Source: Clostridiales bacterium | GTDB taxonomy: Bacteria; Bacillota; Clostridia; Oscillospirales; Acutalibacteraceae | Direction of reading: 5' to 3' | Assembly (NCBI GenBank): GCA_022791355.1 | Contig: JAAVYX010000122.1 | Span: 1-13,878 of the forward strand | Length of the DNA: 13,878 bases | In this document: piece by piece, positions 8,812 through 13,878 of the stretch | Layout: each line of letters begins with the position of its first letter | Position numbering within the stretch: position 1 is the stretch's first letter | The notes under the pieces: generated by a model | Told to the model about the DNA's origin: nothing | Databases searched by the model: none | Seen by the model: the letters and a program-made list of their open reading frames with translations, nothing else | Position numbers and translations under genes: made by a program

Positions 8812-8895
8812 CAACGTAAACGTATAGGGACGGGACATAGTTCAGCGAAGAAGCGATGTAATACCGAACAAGAGGAGAGGCCGGAAAGGCCCGAT
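8779..8895 (-). ncRNA. Candidate short RNA or terminated leader (about 115 nt)
   Basis: A minus-strand promoter with a perfect TATAAT (8902-8907) is followed about 115 bases later by an intrinsic terminator (8779-8811), with no open frame between. Internal foldbacks include GGCC/GGCC near the 5' end and a GTTCGG/CTGAAC stem with a wobble. A CGGTAT segment (minus strand of 8861-8866) matches the ATACCG in the terminator stem, so it could form a competing anti-terminator. This could be a small RNA or an attenuated leader of ndvB. It resembles no RNA family I can name. Confidence 0.4.
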
Positions 8896-8901
8896 CCCTC
8901 T

Positions 8902-8930
8902 ATTATAGGTTACTTATGTAGAGCATGGAA
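8902..8930 (-). promoter_or_regulatory. Sigma-A-type promoter driving the short RNA toward ndvB
   Basis: On the minus strand the -10 box is a perfect TATAAT (8907-8902). The -35 region 17 bases upstream is TTCCAT (8930-8925), a poor match to TTGACA. Predicted start is near 8895. It lies about 100 bases past the stop codon of the XRE gene at 9007-9264. Confidence 0.5.
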
Positions 8931-9006
8931 AGAATTATCTGCGGCAAAACGCTAAATCAGGGACGTCTTTGTCCGTGAAACAAGCCTTTCTGACAGAAGG
9001 GCGGAA

Positions 9007-9264
9007 TTAATTCGCTTCCTTTTCGCTGTAGATTTCCTCCAGGGACAGATCCAGGATTTCGGCCAGCGCCTTTACCTCGTAGTCGGCCACGAACCGGTCC
9101 CCGCTCTCGATGCGCATAACGGTGAACCGGTCGAACTCGCAGCCCTTTTCCACCATGGCGTCGGCCAACTGCTGTTGGGTAAGAGCCGGGATGCGATGTC
9201 TGCGCGCACTACGGACGTTTACGCCCACTAGGTTCTTTCGTCCCTTGTAGCTATAAACTTTCAT
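9007..9264 (-). CDS. XRE-family helix-turn-helix regulator
   Basis: An 85-residue DNA-binding protein, probably a repressor. A basic N-terminal stretch (1-24, rich in Arg/Lys) precedes a Cro/C1-type helix-turn-helix at about 17-78: LTQQQLADAM (28-37) is the first helix pair and RFTVMRIESGDR (46-57) the recognition helix and turn. It ends in the acidic SLEEIYSEKEAN. I chose the ATG at 9264 because GGAGG lies seven bases upstream. ATGs further upstream (9270, 9294) overlap or precede that ribosome binding site. There is no effector domain, so any signal sensing must come from a partner. It is divergent from the XRE gene at 9357, and its promoter contains an operator-like repeat, suggesting autoregulation. 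Its target genes are unknown. Confidence 0.85.
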   Translation of the reverse strand: MKVYSYKGRKNLVGVNVRSARRHRIPALTQQQLADAMVEKGCEFDRFTVMRIESGDRFVADYEVKALAEILDLSLEEIYSEKEAN

Positions 9265-9283
9265 AATCATTCCTCCCATCCAA

Positions 9284-9312
9284 ACTATAGACAAAATCTA
9301 TCTAAATGTCAA
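9284..9312 (-). promoter_or_regulatory. Near-consensus sigma-A promoter of the minus-strand XRE gene
   Basis: Read on the minus strand: TTGACA (9312-9307), a 17-base spacer, then TATAGT (9289-9284). Predicted start is near 9277, giving a very short leader before the GGAGG site and the ATG at 9264. Confidence 0.8.
9287..9301. promoter_or_regulatory. Operator-like inverted repeat between divergent XRE genes
   Basis: ATAGA-CAAAA-TCTAT is a perfect 5-bp inverted repeat overlapping the -10 box and spacer of the minus-strand promoter. A related half-site pair, TCTA at 9301-9304 and TAGA at 9313-9316, follows and overlaps the -35 box. A repressor bound here would block the minus-strand promoter. 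Which of the two neighbouring XRE proteins binds is unknown. Confidence 0.5.
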
Positions 9313-9356
9313 TAGAAAATTCCATATTCGGCTATTCTTATTGTGGGAGGTGCAGG

Positions 9357-9578
9357 ATGACAGACAGAATCAAAAATCTGCGCATCGATTCTGACTATAC
9401 CCAGGCTTATGTGGCGCGGGCCATTGGCATCAGCCAGCGCAAGTACAGTTACATTGAAACCGGGATTCAGCAACTTACGGATGATCTGATTATCAAGCTG
9501 GCTTTGTTTTACAACACCAGCGCCGATTATCTTTTGGGTCTGTCCGATGATCCCACGCCTCGATGGAAACAGCGCTAG
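9357..9578 (+). CDS. Small XRE-family helix-turn-helix regulator
   Basis: A 73-residue protein that is almost entirely one Cro/C1-type DNA-binding domain. YTQAYVARAIGIS (14-26) forms helices 2-3 and QRKYSYIETG (27-36) the recognition helix and turn. The tail NTSADYLLGLSDDPTPR is the usual ending of short Firmicutes XRE regulators. The start at 9357 is chosen because GGGAGG lies six bases before it; an in-frame ATG at 9306 has no such site and would sit on the promoter region of the divergent gene. No clear sigma-A promoter is visible on this strand. It is followed, after a folded spacer, by a bidirectional terminator. Likely a repressor; target unknown. Confidence 0.85.
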   Translation: MTDRIKNLRIDSDYTQAYVARAIGISQRKYSYIETGIQQLTDDLIIKLALFYNTSADYLLGLSDDPTPRWKQR

Positions 9579-9629
9579 AAGCGCGGCCTTGAAGCTTGCG
9601 CGTGCGCACCCAAAGCCAACGATCTTGCT

Positions 9630-9708
9630 GCAGAGAGTAGGAACCCCGACCAGCGGGCCGCCGTCCATGGCGGACGGATTTGGCTCTGCGGGCGGGGGCG
9701 TTCTCTGC
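9630..9708. other. Foldback sequence in the spacer after the small XRE gene
   Basis: GCAGAGA (9630-9636) pairs with TCTCTGC (9702-9708), enclosing an inner hairpin CCGTCC (9661-9666) / GGACGG (9672-9677). The segment is much more GC-rich than the XRE genes beside it and has no convincing frame. It could be an intergenic repeat element or structured RNA; this copy alone cannot decide. Confidence 0.35.
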
Positions 9709-9750
9709 GGGTCCGTTTTATCAGGGCGCCGCCGGCTGCCCTTTCGAGAA

Positions 9751-9782
9751 AAAACAACCGCCTCCGACGGGGCGGTTGTTTT
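9751..9782. terminator. Bidirectional intrinsic terminator between convergent genes
   Basis: A perfect 12-bp stem, AAAACAACCGCC (9751-9762) with GGCGGTTGTTTT (9771-9782), around an 8-base loop. The A-run and T-run at its ends let it stop the plus-strand XRE transcript and the minus-strand PAP2 transcript. Confidence 0.9.
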
Positions 9783-9845
9783 ACATTCGCAAATTATGAC
9801 AGGGCGCGTGAAGGGAAAGCGCGCCGGGCTTAAATGCATCGGGTT

Positions 9846-10541
9846 CTAAGTCCTCCCGGCCGCCAGGCTTTGCCGGGCGGACTGCCAGACATCCCGCCAG
9901 TCCACCGTGTAGACCAGCATATAGATGCCCGCGCCCAGCACCAGCCCTAAGGCCACGTCTACGATGGAATGCTGTTTGATGAACATAGTGGAAAGAATAA
10001 TCGCGATATTCAGGATATGGGAACCGGCCCGAAGCCAGCGCTTATCCCGGAAAAGGGCGGATTTCTGAACGGCGAAGTTGACCGCCAGGGAATTGAGCAC
10101 GTGAATAGAGGGGGCGCAGTTGGTAGGCGTGTCCCCGGAATACAGAATATAAACCATACGGCTGAAAATATCGGTTTCGTTGGCGGTCAGGGGAACCCGA
10201 AGGGGCTGCCCATGCGGAATAAAATAGTATACGATATTACTGATGGTCATGCCGATGTACAGAGACATGCAGAGCTGGATAAAAATTTTTTTATCCTTGA
10301 GCCCAGTGACCAGAAGGGCCCCGGCCACATATAAAAACCACAGCACGTAAGGCACCACAAAGACGCTGATAAAAGGAATATAGTCGTCCAGCGGGCTTTT
10401 GATCCAAAGGGTTACGTGCGCGTTTCGCTTTTCCAGCAATTGAAACCAAAGAAACCAAACGGGATAATACAGCAGCAGCAGCAAATATTTGCGCTGTGCC
10501 AGCCAGTCGCTTATGGAAGCTGTCCGCAGCTTGTTGGGCAT
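9846..10541 (-). CDS. PAP2-superfamily membrane phosphatase
   Basis: A 231-residue integral membrane protein with about six hydrophobic segments (about 20-36, 54-80, 85-109, 147-158, 174-188, 191-213). PAP2 motifs are present: CAPSIHVLNS with P144-H147 (motif 2, catalytic-site His), and STMFIKQHSIVD with H191 and D195 (motif 3, nucleophile His and supporting Asp). Motif 1 is weak (HGQPLRVPL, about 110-118). The usual Arg of motif 3 (SR-x5-H) is Thr185 here. Members remove phosphate from lipid phosphates such as phosphatidate, PGP or undecaprenyl-PP, or transfer head groups as in Aur1-type enzymes; the substrate cannot be told. AAGGAGG six bases before the ATG fixes the start. It appears monocistronic, with its own -10 box and a terminator on the far side. 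Confidence 0.85.
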   Translation of the reverse strand: MPNKLRTASISDWLAQRKYLLLLLYYPVWFLWFQLLEKRNAHVTLWIKSPLDDYIPFISVFVVPYVLWFLYVAGALLVTGLKDKKIFIQLCMSLYIGMTISNIVYYFIPHGQPLRVPLTANETDIFSRMVYILYSGDTPTNCAPSIHVLNSLAVNFAVQKSALFRDKRWLRAGSHILNIAIILSTMFIKQHSIVDVALGLVLGAGIYMLVYTVDWRDVWQSARQSLAAGRT

Positions 10542-10582
10542 ATTTTTCCTCCTTTGTATTTGATGCGCGTCCTATGTGTACT

Positions 10583-10588
10583 ATTATA
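10583..10588 (-). promoter_or_regulatory. -10 box of the PAP2 gene
   Basis: A perfect TATAAT on the minus strand about 42 bases upstream of the ATG at 10541, preceding the AAGGAGG ribosome binding site. No good -35 box is seen at 17 bases; the region upstream is AT-rich. Confidence 0.5.
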
Positions 10589-10835
10589 TGCATACAGTTC
10601 GCGGAATGTTTAATTTTTTCTTAAATCTATAGGGCGTTTCGCTTAATGCTTTGCTGTTTTTATCATAATGGGTTTTGCGCAGGGAATCGACCATACAAAA
10701 ATATACGCAAAGCATATACAATATAATAGCATGGGGACCGTCCCGACGCAAGAGGGGAGGGGACGGCGCATTTTCCCAAAACAGGGAGGGTTTAGGCAAG
10801 GAGATGAGAAGGTTTGACAAAAACAAAAATTATAC
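10589..10835. other. Intergenic region between the PAP2 gene and the tRNA promoter
   Basis: No gene is supported. It contains a plus-strand TATAAT (10722-10727) without a matching -35 box, a near-palindrome around GCAAAGC (about 10702-10718), and a GC-rich hairpin CCGTCCC/GGGACGG (10738-10766) followed after four bases by TTTT. These could make a very short plus-strand transcript, but the evidence is thin. Confidence 0.35.
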
Positions 10836-10864
10836 TTGCAATTTTGCGGGGCGCGTGCTAAAAT
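10836..10864 (+). promoter_or_regulatory. Promoter of the tRNA-Ala gene
   Basis: TTGCAA (10836-10841), a 17-base spacer and TAAAAT (10859-10864) lie just upstream of the tRNA start at 10878. An upstream TTGACA (10814-10819) with TGCAAT 17 bases later is a weaker alternative. Confidence 0.7.
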
Positions 10865-10877
10865 ATCATTTGTATTT

Positions 10878-10953
10878 GGGCCTATAGCTCAGCTGGGAGA
10901 GCGTTCGGTTCGCATCCGAGAGGTCGAGGGTTCGAATCCCTTTAGGTCCACCA
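10878..10953 (+). tRNA. tRNA-Ala (anticodon CGC)
   Basis: A complete 76-nt cloverleaf with encoded CCA. The acceptor stem GGGCCTA/TAGGTCC carries the G3-U70 wobble that marks alanine tRNAs, with A73 as discriminator. The D arm is GCTC/GAGC, the anticodon stem TTCGG/CCGAG, the loop TTCGCAT with anticodon CGC at 10911-10913, and the T arm GAGGG-TTCGAAT-CCCTT. It reads GCG codons, which fits a GC-rich genome. It is a single gene with its own promoter and terminator. Confidence 0.96.
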
Positions 10954-10990
10954 TACGCCCGACTATTTCGTCGGGCGTATTTTCTTTCGT
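10953..10990 (+). terminator. Intrinsic terminator of the tRNA-Ala gene
   Basis: A perfect 11-bp stem, ATACGCCCGAC (10953-10963) with GTCGGGCGTAT (10970-10980), loop TATTTC, followed by TTTCTTTC. It starts at the last base of the encoded CCA end. Confidence 0.92.
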
Positions 10991-11072
10991 GTTTAGCAAT
11001 GCTTTGATTCCCGTTCTTGACAGGACCTGTTCAAAGTAAGCAAAATAGAAAAAGGATATATAAGAGCGAAGA

Positions 11073-11114
11073 AAAAAGCCTTGGTCTCTCTTAATGGAGG
11101 GACCAAGGCTTTTT
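11073..11114 (-). terminator. Intrinsic terminator of the third XRE gene
   Basis: An 18-bp stem between 11073-11090 and 11097-11114 with one wobble pair, loop of six bases, and T-runs on both strands. On the minus strand the hairpin begins at the last base of the stop codon of the XRE gene ending at 11114. It may also stop plus-strand read-through from the tRNA. Confidence 0.92.
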
Positions 11115-11371
11115 CACCAAATCAGCTCCGGATCAACCCGGACGAGATCGGCAACCTCCACGCCCAATGTGAAGGCTATCCGGCAGAGAAGGGCAAAGGA
11201 CGGCTCCGCGTCGCTGTAAGGCGCCTCCAGACGGGCCAGATGCCCGACGCTGATTTCAACCTCCTCGGCGAACCGCTCCTGCGTCCAGCCCCTTTCCCGT
11301 CTGAAACGCGTGATGTTCAGATGGAGGAAAAAGCGGTGGTTATTGGCGAACTTGAGATACGCTGTAGACAT
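11114..11371 (-). CDS. XRE-family helix-turn-helix regulator divergent from flagellin
   Basis: An 85-residue Cro/C1-type DNA-binding protein. The domain runs from about 18 to 78: LNITRFRRERGWTQERFAEEV (helices 1-2), then EISVGHLARLEA (recognition helix and turn), then CRIAFTLGVEVADLV (last helices). This resembles the immunity-repressor type of short XRE proteins. I chose the ATG at 11371 because AAAGGG lies eight bases before it; the longer frame from 11404 has no ribosome binding site. A terminator abuts the stop codon. It is transcribed away from the flagellin gene across a 400-bp AT-rich region, so it could act on flagellin expression or only on itself. No sensor domain is present. Confidence 0.85.
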   Translation of the reverse strand: MSTAYLKFANNHRFFLHLNITRFRRERGWTQERFAEEVEISVGHLARLEAPYSDAEPSFALLCRIAFTLGVEVADLVRVDPELIW

Positions 11372-11465
11372 ATTATCAACCCTTTCTGTGACTGCGAGCC
11401 ACATAAGGATTAACGAGATAGACGCTCGTAATTATTTAACAAACTTAAATTTTTTTATAACCGGA

Positions 11466-11478
11466 TCCGTAATACGGA
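11466..11478. promoter_or_regulatory. 13-bp palindrome between the XRE gene and the flagellin promoter
   Basis: TCCGTA-A-TACGGA is a perfect 6-bp inverted repeat. It lies 33 bases upstream of the sigma-28 -35 element, in an otherwise AT-rich stretch. It is a candidate operator for the neighbouring XRE protein or another regulator. Confidence 0.4.
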
Positions 11479-11510
11479 AAGGAAAAAAGAAATTATTTTT
11501 CAAATCCCCT

Positions 11511-11537
11511 TAATTCTTGGGAAAACCATGCCGATAA
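11511..11537 (+). promoter_or_regulatory. Sigma-28 (SigD/FliA-type) promoter of the flagellin gene
   Basis: TAAT (11511-11514), exactly 15 bases, then GCCGATAA (11530-11537). The flagellar sigma consensus is TAAA-N15-GCCGATAA/T, so only one base differs. This places flagellin in the late flagellar gene class, transcribed after hook completion when the anti-sigma factor is exported. The predicted start is near 11545. Confidence 0.85.
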
Positions 11538-11544
11538 TTTATCC

Positions 11545-11772
11545 AAAGAGTTCCACAGCCTTTGCAGGGGTCCCGGGAAGCCTTGTAAACGGCTGCTTGC
11601 TTCTTTTTGGTTTCTCCGGCCGACGGGCCGGCGGAAACGTCCCCCGCGCGCCAAATGCTTTGAAGGCTGTGGCCATGGTCCCTCAAAGCGGGGCGCTGTC
11701 CTCAGGCTGTGCTTCGGTAAAAGGATGCTCCGGGGCACATAAAATAACAGATTTGGAAGGAGTCAAACTTAA
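11545..11772 (+). other. Long structured 5' leader of the flagellin mRNA
   Basis: About 228 bases lie between the predicted start and the ATG. A 10-bp long-range stem, CCACAGCCTT (11553-11562) with AAGGCTGTGG (11663-11672), encloses a strong hairpin (11610-11638; GTTTC...CCGGCC with GGCCGG...GAAAC). The ribosome binding site AAGGAG (11757-11762) sits in GGAAGGAG, which contains two GGA cores of the kind bound by CsrA. In Bacillus, CsrA with FliW controls flagellin translation; similar control here is inference. Confidence 0.55.
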
Positions 11773-13878
11773 ATGCGTATTCAACATAATATTATGGCGA
11801 TGAACGCCTATCGTAACTACAACACCAACGTTTCCGCGATGAAGTCCAACCTGGAGAAGCTCTCCTCCGGTTACAAGATCAACCGCGCTGGCGACGACGC
11901 TGCCGGTCTTGCCATCTCCGAGAAGATGCGGGCTCAGATCACCGGTCTGAACGCCGCGCAGAAGAACGTGAAGGACGGCATCTCCCTTGTGCAGACCGCT
12001 GAAGGCGCTATGCAGGAGGTCCAGGACATGCTTAACCGCATGGTCTACCTGGCCACCCAGTCTGCCAACGGCACCTACGACGACGATGTTGACCGCGCCA
12101 ACCTGCAGAAGGAGCTGGATCAGCTCCGCGGTGAAATCGACCGTATCTCCGATTCGGCCAACTTCAACGGCATCAAGCTGCTGGACGGCACCAAGGACGC
12201 CGGCGGCCTGACCTCTTCTATTACCGGCGAGTTCGCGGTCGGCGGTACTACGGCCGGCAATAAATTCGGCCTGCCCGCCACCGGCTCTGTTCTGGGCGCC
12301 GACACTGTGCTCCACGCAGGCGCTACCACCGGCACCACCACGAACGAGTTCTCGGTTGAGCTGCATAATCTGGAGTTCACCAACGCCACCGGCTCGAGCA
12401 TGACGCTGACCATTGGCGATGACGAGTTTACGCTGGCAGCTGGCGCTCAGGCCGCTGCGGGCACCAAGCTGACCGCTAGTGATATTGCCGCCGCGTTTGC
12501 TGCCGGCAAGTTCACAGACGCTGGCGGTACCATGACTGCCAACAAGGCTACCATCGGCGGCGTGGAGTATGACGTTTCTGCCAAAGACGGAAAGCTGACC
12601 TTCTCTACCACTGCCGACCTGCCCGACGGCGTGAAAATCCCCTCTAAGGTTGCCGTTTCCGACCCTAACGCGGGAACGATTGCGGCCAAGGCCGACGTAT
12701 ACGCCAGCGGCCAGATTGGCTATACTGCAGCTACTGGCGGCGCTGCCGATGGCGCTTCTTCAGCCACTGTCTCCTACACGAAGGCCGATGGCACCAATGC
12801 TACTGCAACCGTCAACTTCAATGCTTCGGCGGACGCGGCTACTACTGCTGGAAATCTCCTGACCGCCTTGCAGGCTGATACCGATCTGGCCGCTCTGTTC
12901 GACATTGCAGGCGATGAGACCGGAATTACCTTTACAGCCAAAACCGCGGGCGCCAATAAGGGAGCGGTCACCAATTTCGCGCTGGCCACAACCGGTGATG
13001 GCGCTGCCACAGACACAGCCACTATTGGCACTAAGGATACCGTAGCCTCTGTCGCGGGCGCGGACGCGACCGTCGCTGACAGCAACGTCAAGGGCGACTA
13101 CAATGTGTCCACCACCGACATCGTGACCAAGGCCGCCGCCACCGACAAGCGTCTGGCCAGCACCCATTTCACCCTGACCAACGACATGGTTACGAACGGC
13201 AGCACCCTGACCATCGGCACCAAGACCTACACCTTCACCACCGATAAGAATAACATCGGTAAGGAGGGTTATGTGGACGCCACCAGCGGCGATCTGGCCA
13301 CCATCGCTAAGAACCTGACCGATGCGGTTGCCGCGAACAACACCACCTACACCCTGGGTACCGACGCCACTGCCGGTCACATCACCATCACCGAGATCGA
13401 TGGTCAGACCGACTTTGATCTGTCCACCGTGAGCGGCATCGAAAAGTCCCTGGGCTTCACCAAGTGCACCACTTCTCCTTCCAACCCTGCCAACGCTCTG
13501 ACCTTCCAGATCGGCGATACCGCCGAGGACTACAACCAGCTGAAGGTTTCCATCGGCGATATCCACTGCGCGGCGCTGGGCATCGACGGCATCAGCATCG
13601 CCAAGCAGACCGACGCGCAGGCTGCCGTTCAGAGCATCAAGGACGCCATCAACCGGGTTTCCTCCATCCGCGGCGACCTGGGCGCTACCCAGAACCGTTT
13701 GGAGCACACGGCCAACAACCTGTCGGTCATGCAGGAGAACATCACCGACGCCGAGTCCTCCATCCGCGACACCGACGTAGCCGAGGAAATGATGGCCTAC
13801 ACCAAGAACAACATCCTCATCCAGGCCTCCCAGGCCATGCTGGCCCAGGCCAACCAGGTGCCCCAGGGCGTCCTGCAG
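11773..13878 (+). CDS. fliC: Flagellin (3' end cut by the window edge)
   Basis: The filament protein, exported unfolded by the flagellar type III apparatus. 702 codons are open to the window edge, and the last residues QANQVPQGVLQ show that only a few codons are missing. The N-terminal D0/D1 is 1 to about 150 (starts MRIQHNIMAMNAYRN; SSGYKINRAGDDAAGLAISEKM is typical). The C-terminal D1/D0 is about 600-702. The middle insert of about 430 residues is rich in Ala, Thr, Gly and Asp and holds three degenerate modules (about 210-300, 330-411, 466-562) with LTIG...YTF, A-rich helix and ITIT-like strands. Hag-type flagellins are about 300 residues without such an insert. Cys565 and Cys599 are unusual for a flagellin. 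In the TLR5-contact helix NRMVYLATQ (88-96), Arg89 and Leu93 are kept but the usual Glu is Tyr92. The start has AAGGAG ten bases upstream. Identification is certain. Confidence 0.96.
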   Translation, partial: MRIQHNIMAMNAYRNYNTNVSAMKSNLEKLSSGYKINRAGDDAAGLAISEKMRAQITGLNAAQKNVKDGISLVQTAEGAMQEVQDMLNRMVYLATQSANGTYDDDVDRANLQKELDQLRGEIDRISDSANFNGIKLLDGTKDAGGLTSSITGEFAVGGTTAGNKFGLPATGSVLGADTVLHAGATTGTTTNEFSVELHNLEFTNATGSSMTLTIGDDEFTLAAGAQAAAGTKLTASDIAAAFAAGKFTDAGGTMTANKATIGGVEYDVSAKDGKLTFSTTADLPDGVKIPSKVAVSDPNAGTIAAKADVYASGQIGYTAATGGAADGASSATVSYTKADGTNATATVNFNASADAATTAGNLLTALQADTDLAALFDIAGDETGITFTAKTAGANKGAVTNFALATTGDGAATDTATIGTKDTVASVAGADATVADSNVKGDYNVSTTDIVTKAAATDKRLASTHFTLTNDMVTNGSTLTIGTKTYTFTTDKNNIGKEGYVDATSGDLATIAKNLTDAVAANNTTYTLGTDATAGHITITEIDGQTDFDLSTVSGIEKSLGFTKCTTSPSNPANALTFQIGDTAEDYNQLKVSIGDIHCAALGIDGISIAKQTDAQAAVQSIKDAINRVSSIRGDLGATQNRLEHTANNLSVMQENITDAESSIRDTDVAEEMMAYTKNNILIQASQAMLAQANQVPQGVLQ

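Noticed and set aside
8779..8895. c-di-GMP, T-box or 6S RNA identity for the short candidate RNA
   Set aside because: I looked for the conserved cores of these families and did not find them. The RNA is reported only as an unclassified candidate.
9547..9849. A 100-codon plus-strand frame overlapping the end of the small XRE gene
   Set aside because: It crosses the bidirectional terminator at 9751-9782, has no ribosome binding site and has low-complexity composition.
11683..12413. Minus-strand open frames of about 100-230 codons opposite the flagellin gene (also 12760-13707)
   Set aside because: They are antisense shadows of the continuous 702-codon flagellin frame, which carries unmistakable conserved ends.

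Overview
The window looks like chromosomal DNA of a motile, GC-rich member of the Clostridia (Firmicutes). An Oscillospirales-like gut or anaerobic lineage is my best guess. The reasons are strong AGGAGG-type ribosome binding sites, sigma-A boxes of TTGACA/TATAAT type, a sigma-28 (SigD/FliA-type) flagellin promoter, small Firmicutes-style XRE regulators, and a flagellin with clostridial-type ends. No plasmid, phage, insertion sequence or CRISPR array is visible. The species cannot be named from this sequence.

Layout. Bases 1-98 are a 27-bp tandem hairpin repeat cut by the window edge, followed by about 470 bp without a gene. Bases 569-8458 (minus strand) hold one very large gene for a cyclic beta-1,2-glucan synthase (NdvB/ChvB/Cgs type) of 2629 residues: membrane GT84 glucosyltransferase, central glycoamylase-like cyclising domain, and C-terminal GH94 phosphorylase. 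Upstream of it, 8459-9006 is an unusually structured non-coding region. It has a minus-strand promoter, a short candidate RNA ending in an intrinsic terminator, a second strong terminator on the same strand, and a bipartite 29-bp motif that recurs at the far side of the synthase gene. Two small divergent XRE regulators (9007-9264 minus, 9357-9578 plus) share an intergenic region with a near-consensus promoter and an operator-like inverted repeat. A PAP2-type membrane phosphatase (9846-10541 minus) faces the second regulator across a bidirectional terminator. Next are tRNA-Ala(CGC) at 10878-10953 with its own promoter and terminator, and a third XRE regulator (11114-11371 minus). Last is a flagellin gene (11773 to the right edge, plus), open at its 3' end and lacking only the last few codons, with a sigma-28 promoter and a long folded 5' leader.

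How it may work together. The synthase would make periplasmic or extracellular cyclic beta-1,2-glucan. In proteobacteria this affects osmotic adaptation, motility and host interaction. Its position about 3 kb from a flagellin gene suggests a cell-surface/motility neighbourhood, but no shared operon exists because the genes are on different strands with several terminators between them. The most unusual items are the terminator-rich leader of the synthase gene, the repeated bipartite motif flanking it, the roughly 430-residue flagellin insert made of degenerate modules with two cysteines, and the altered TLR5-contact segment of the flagellin. All functional statements are inferred from sequence patterns and family knowledge; no searches were run.
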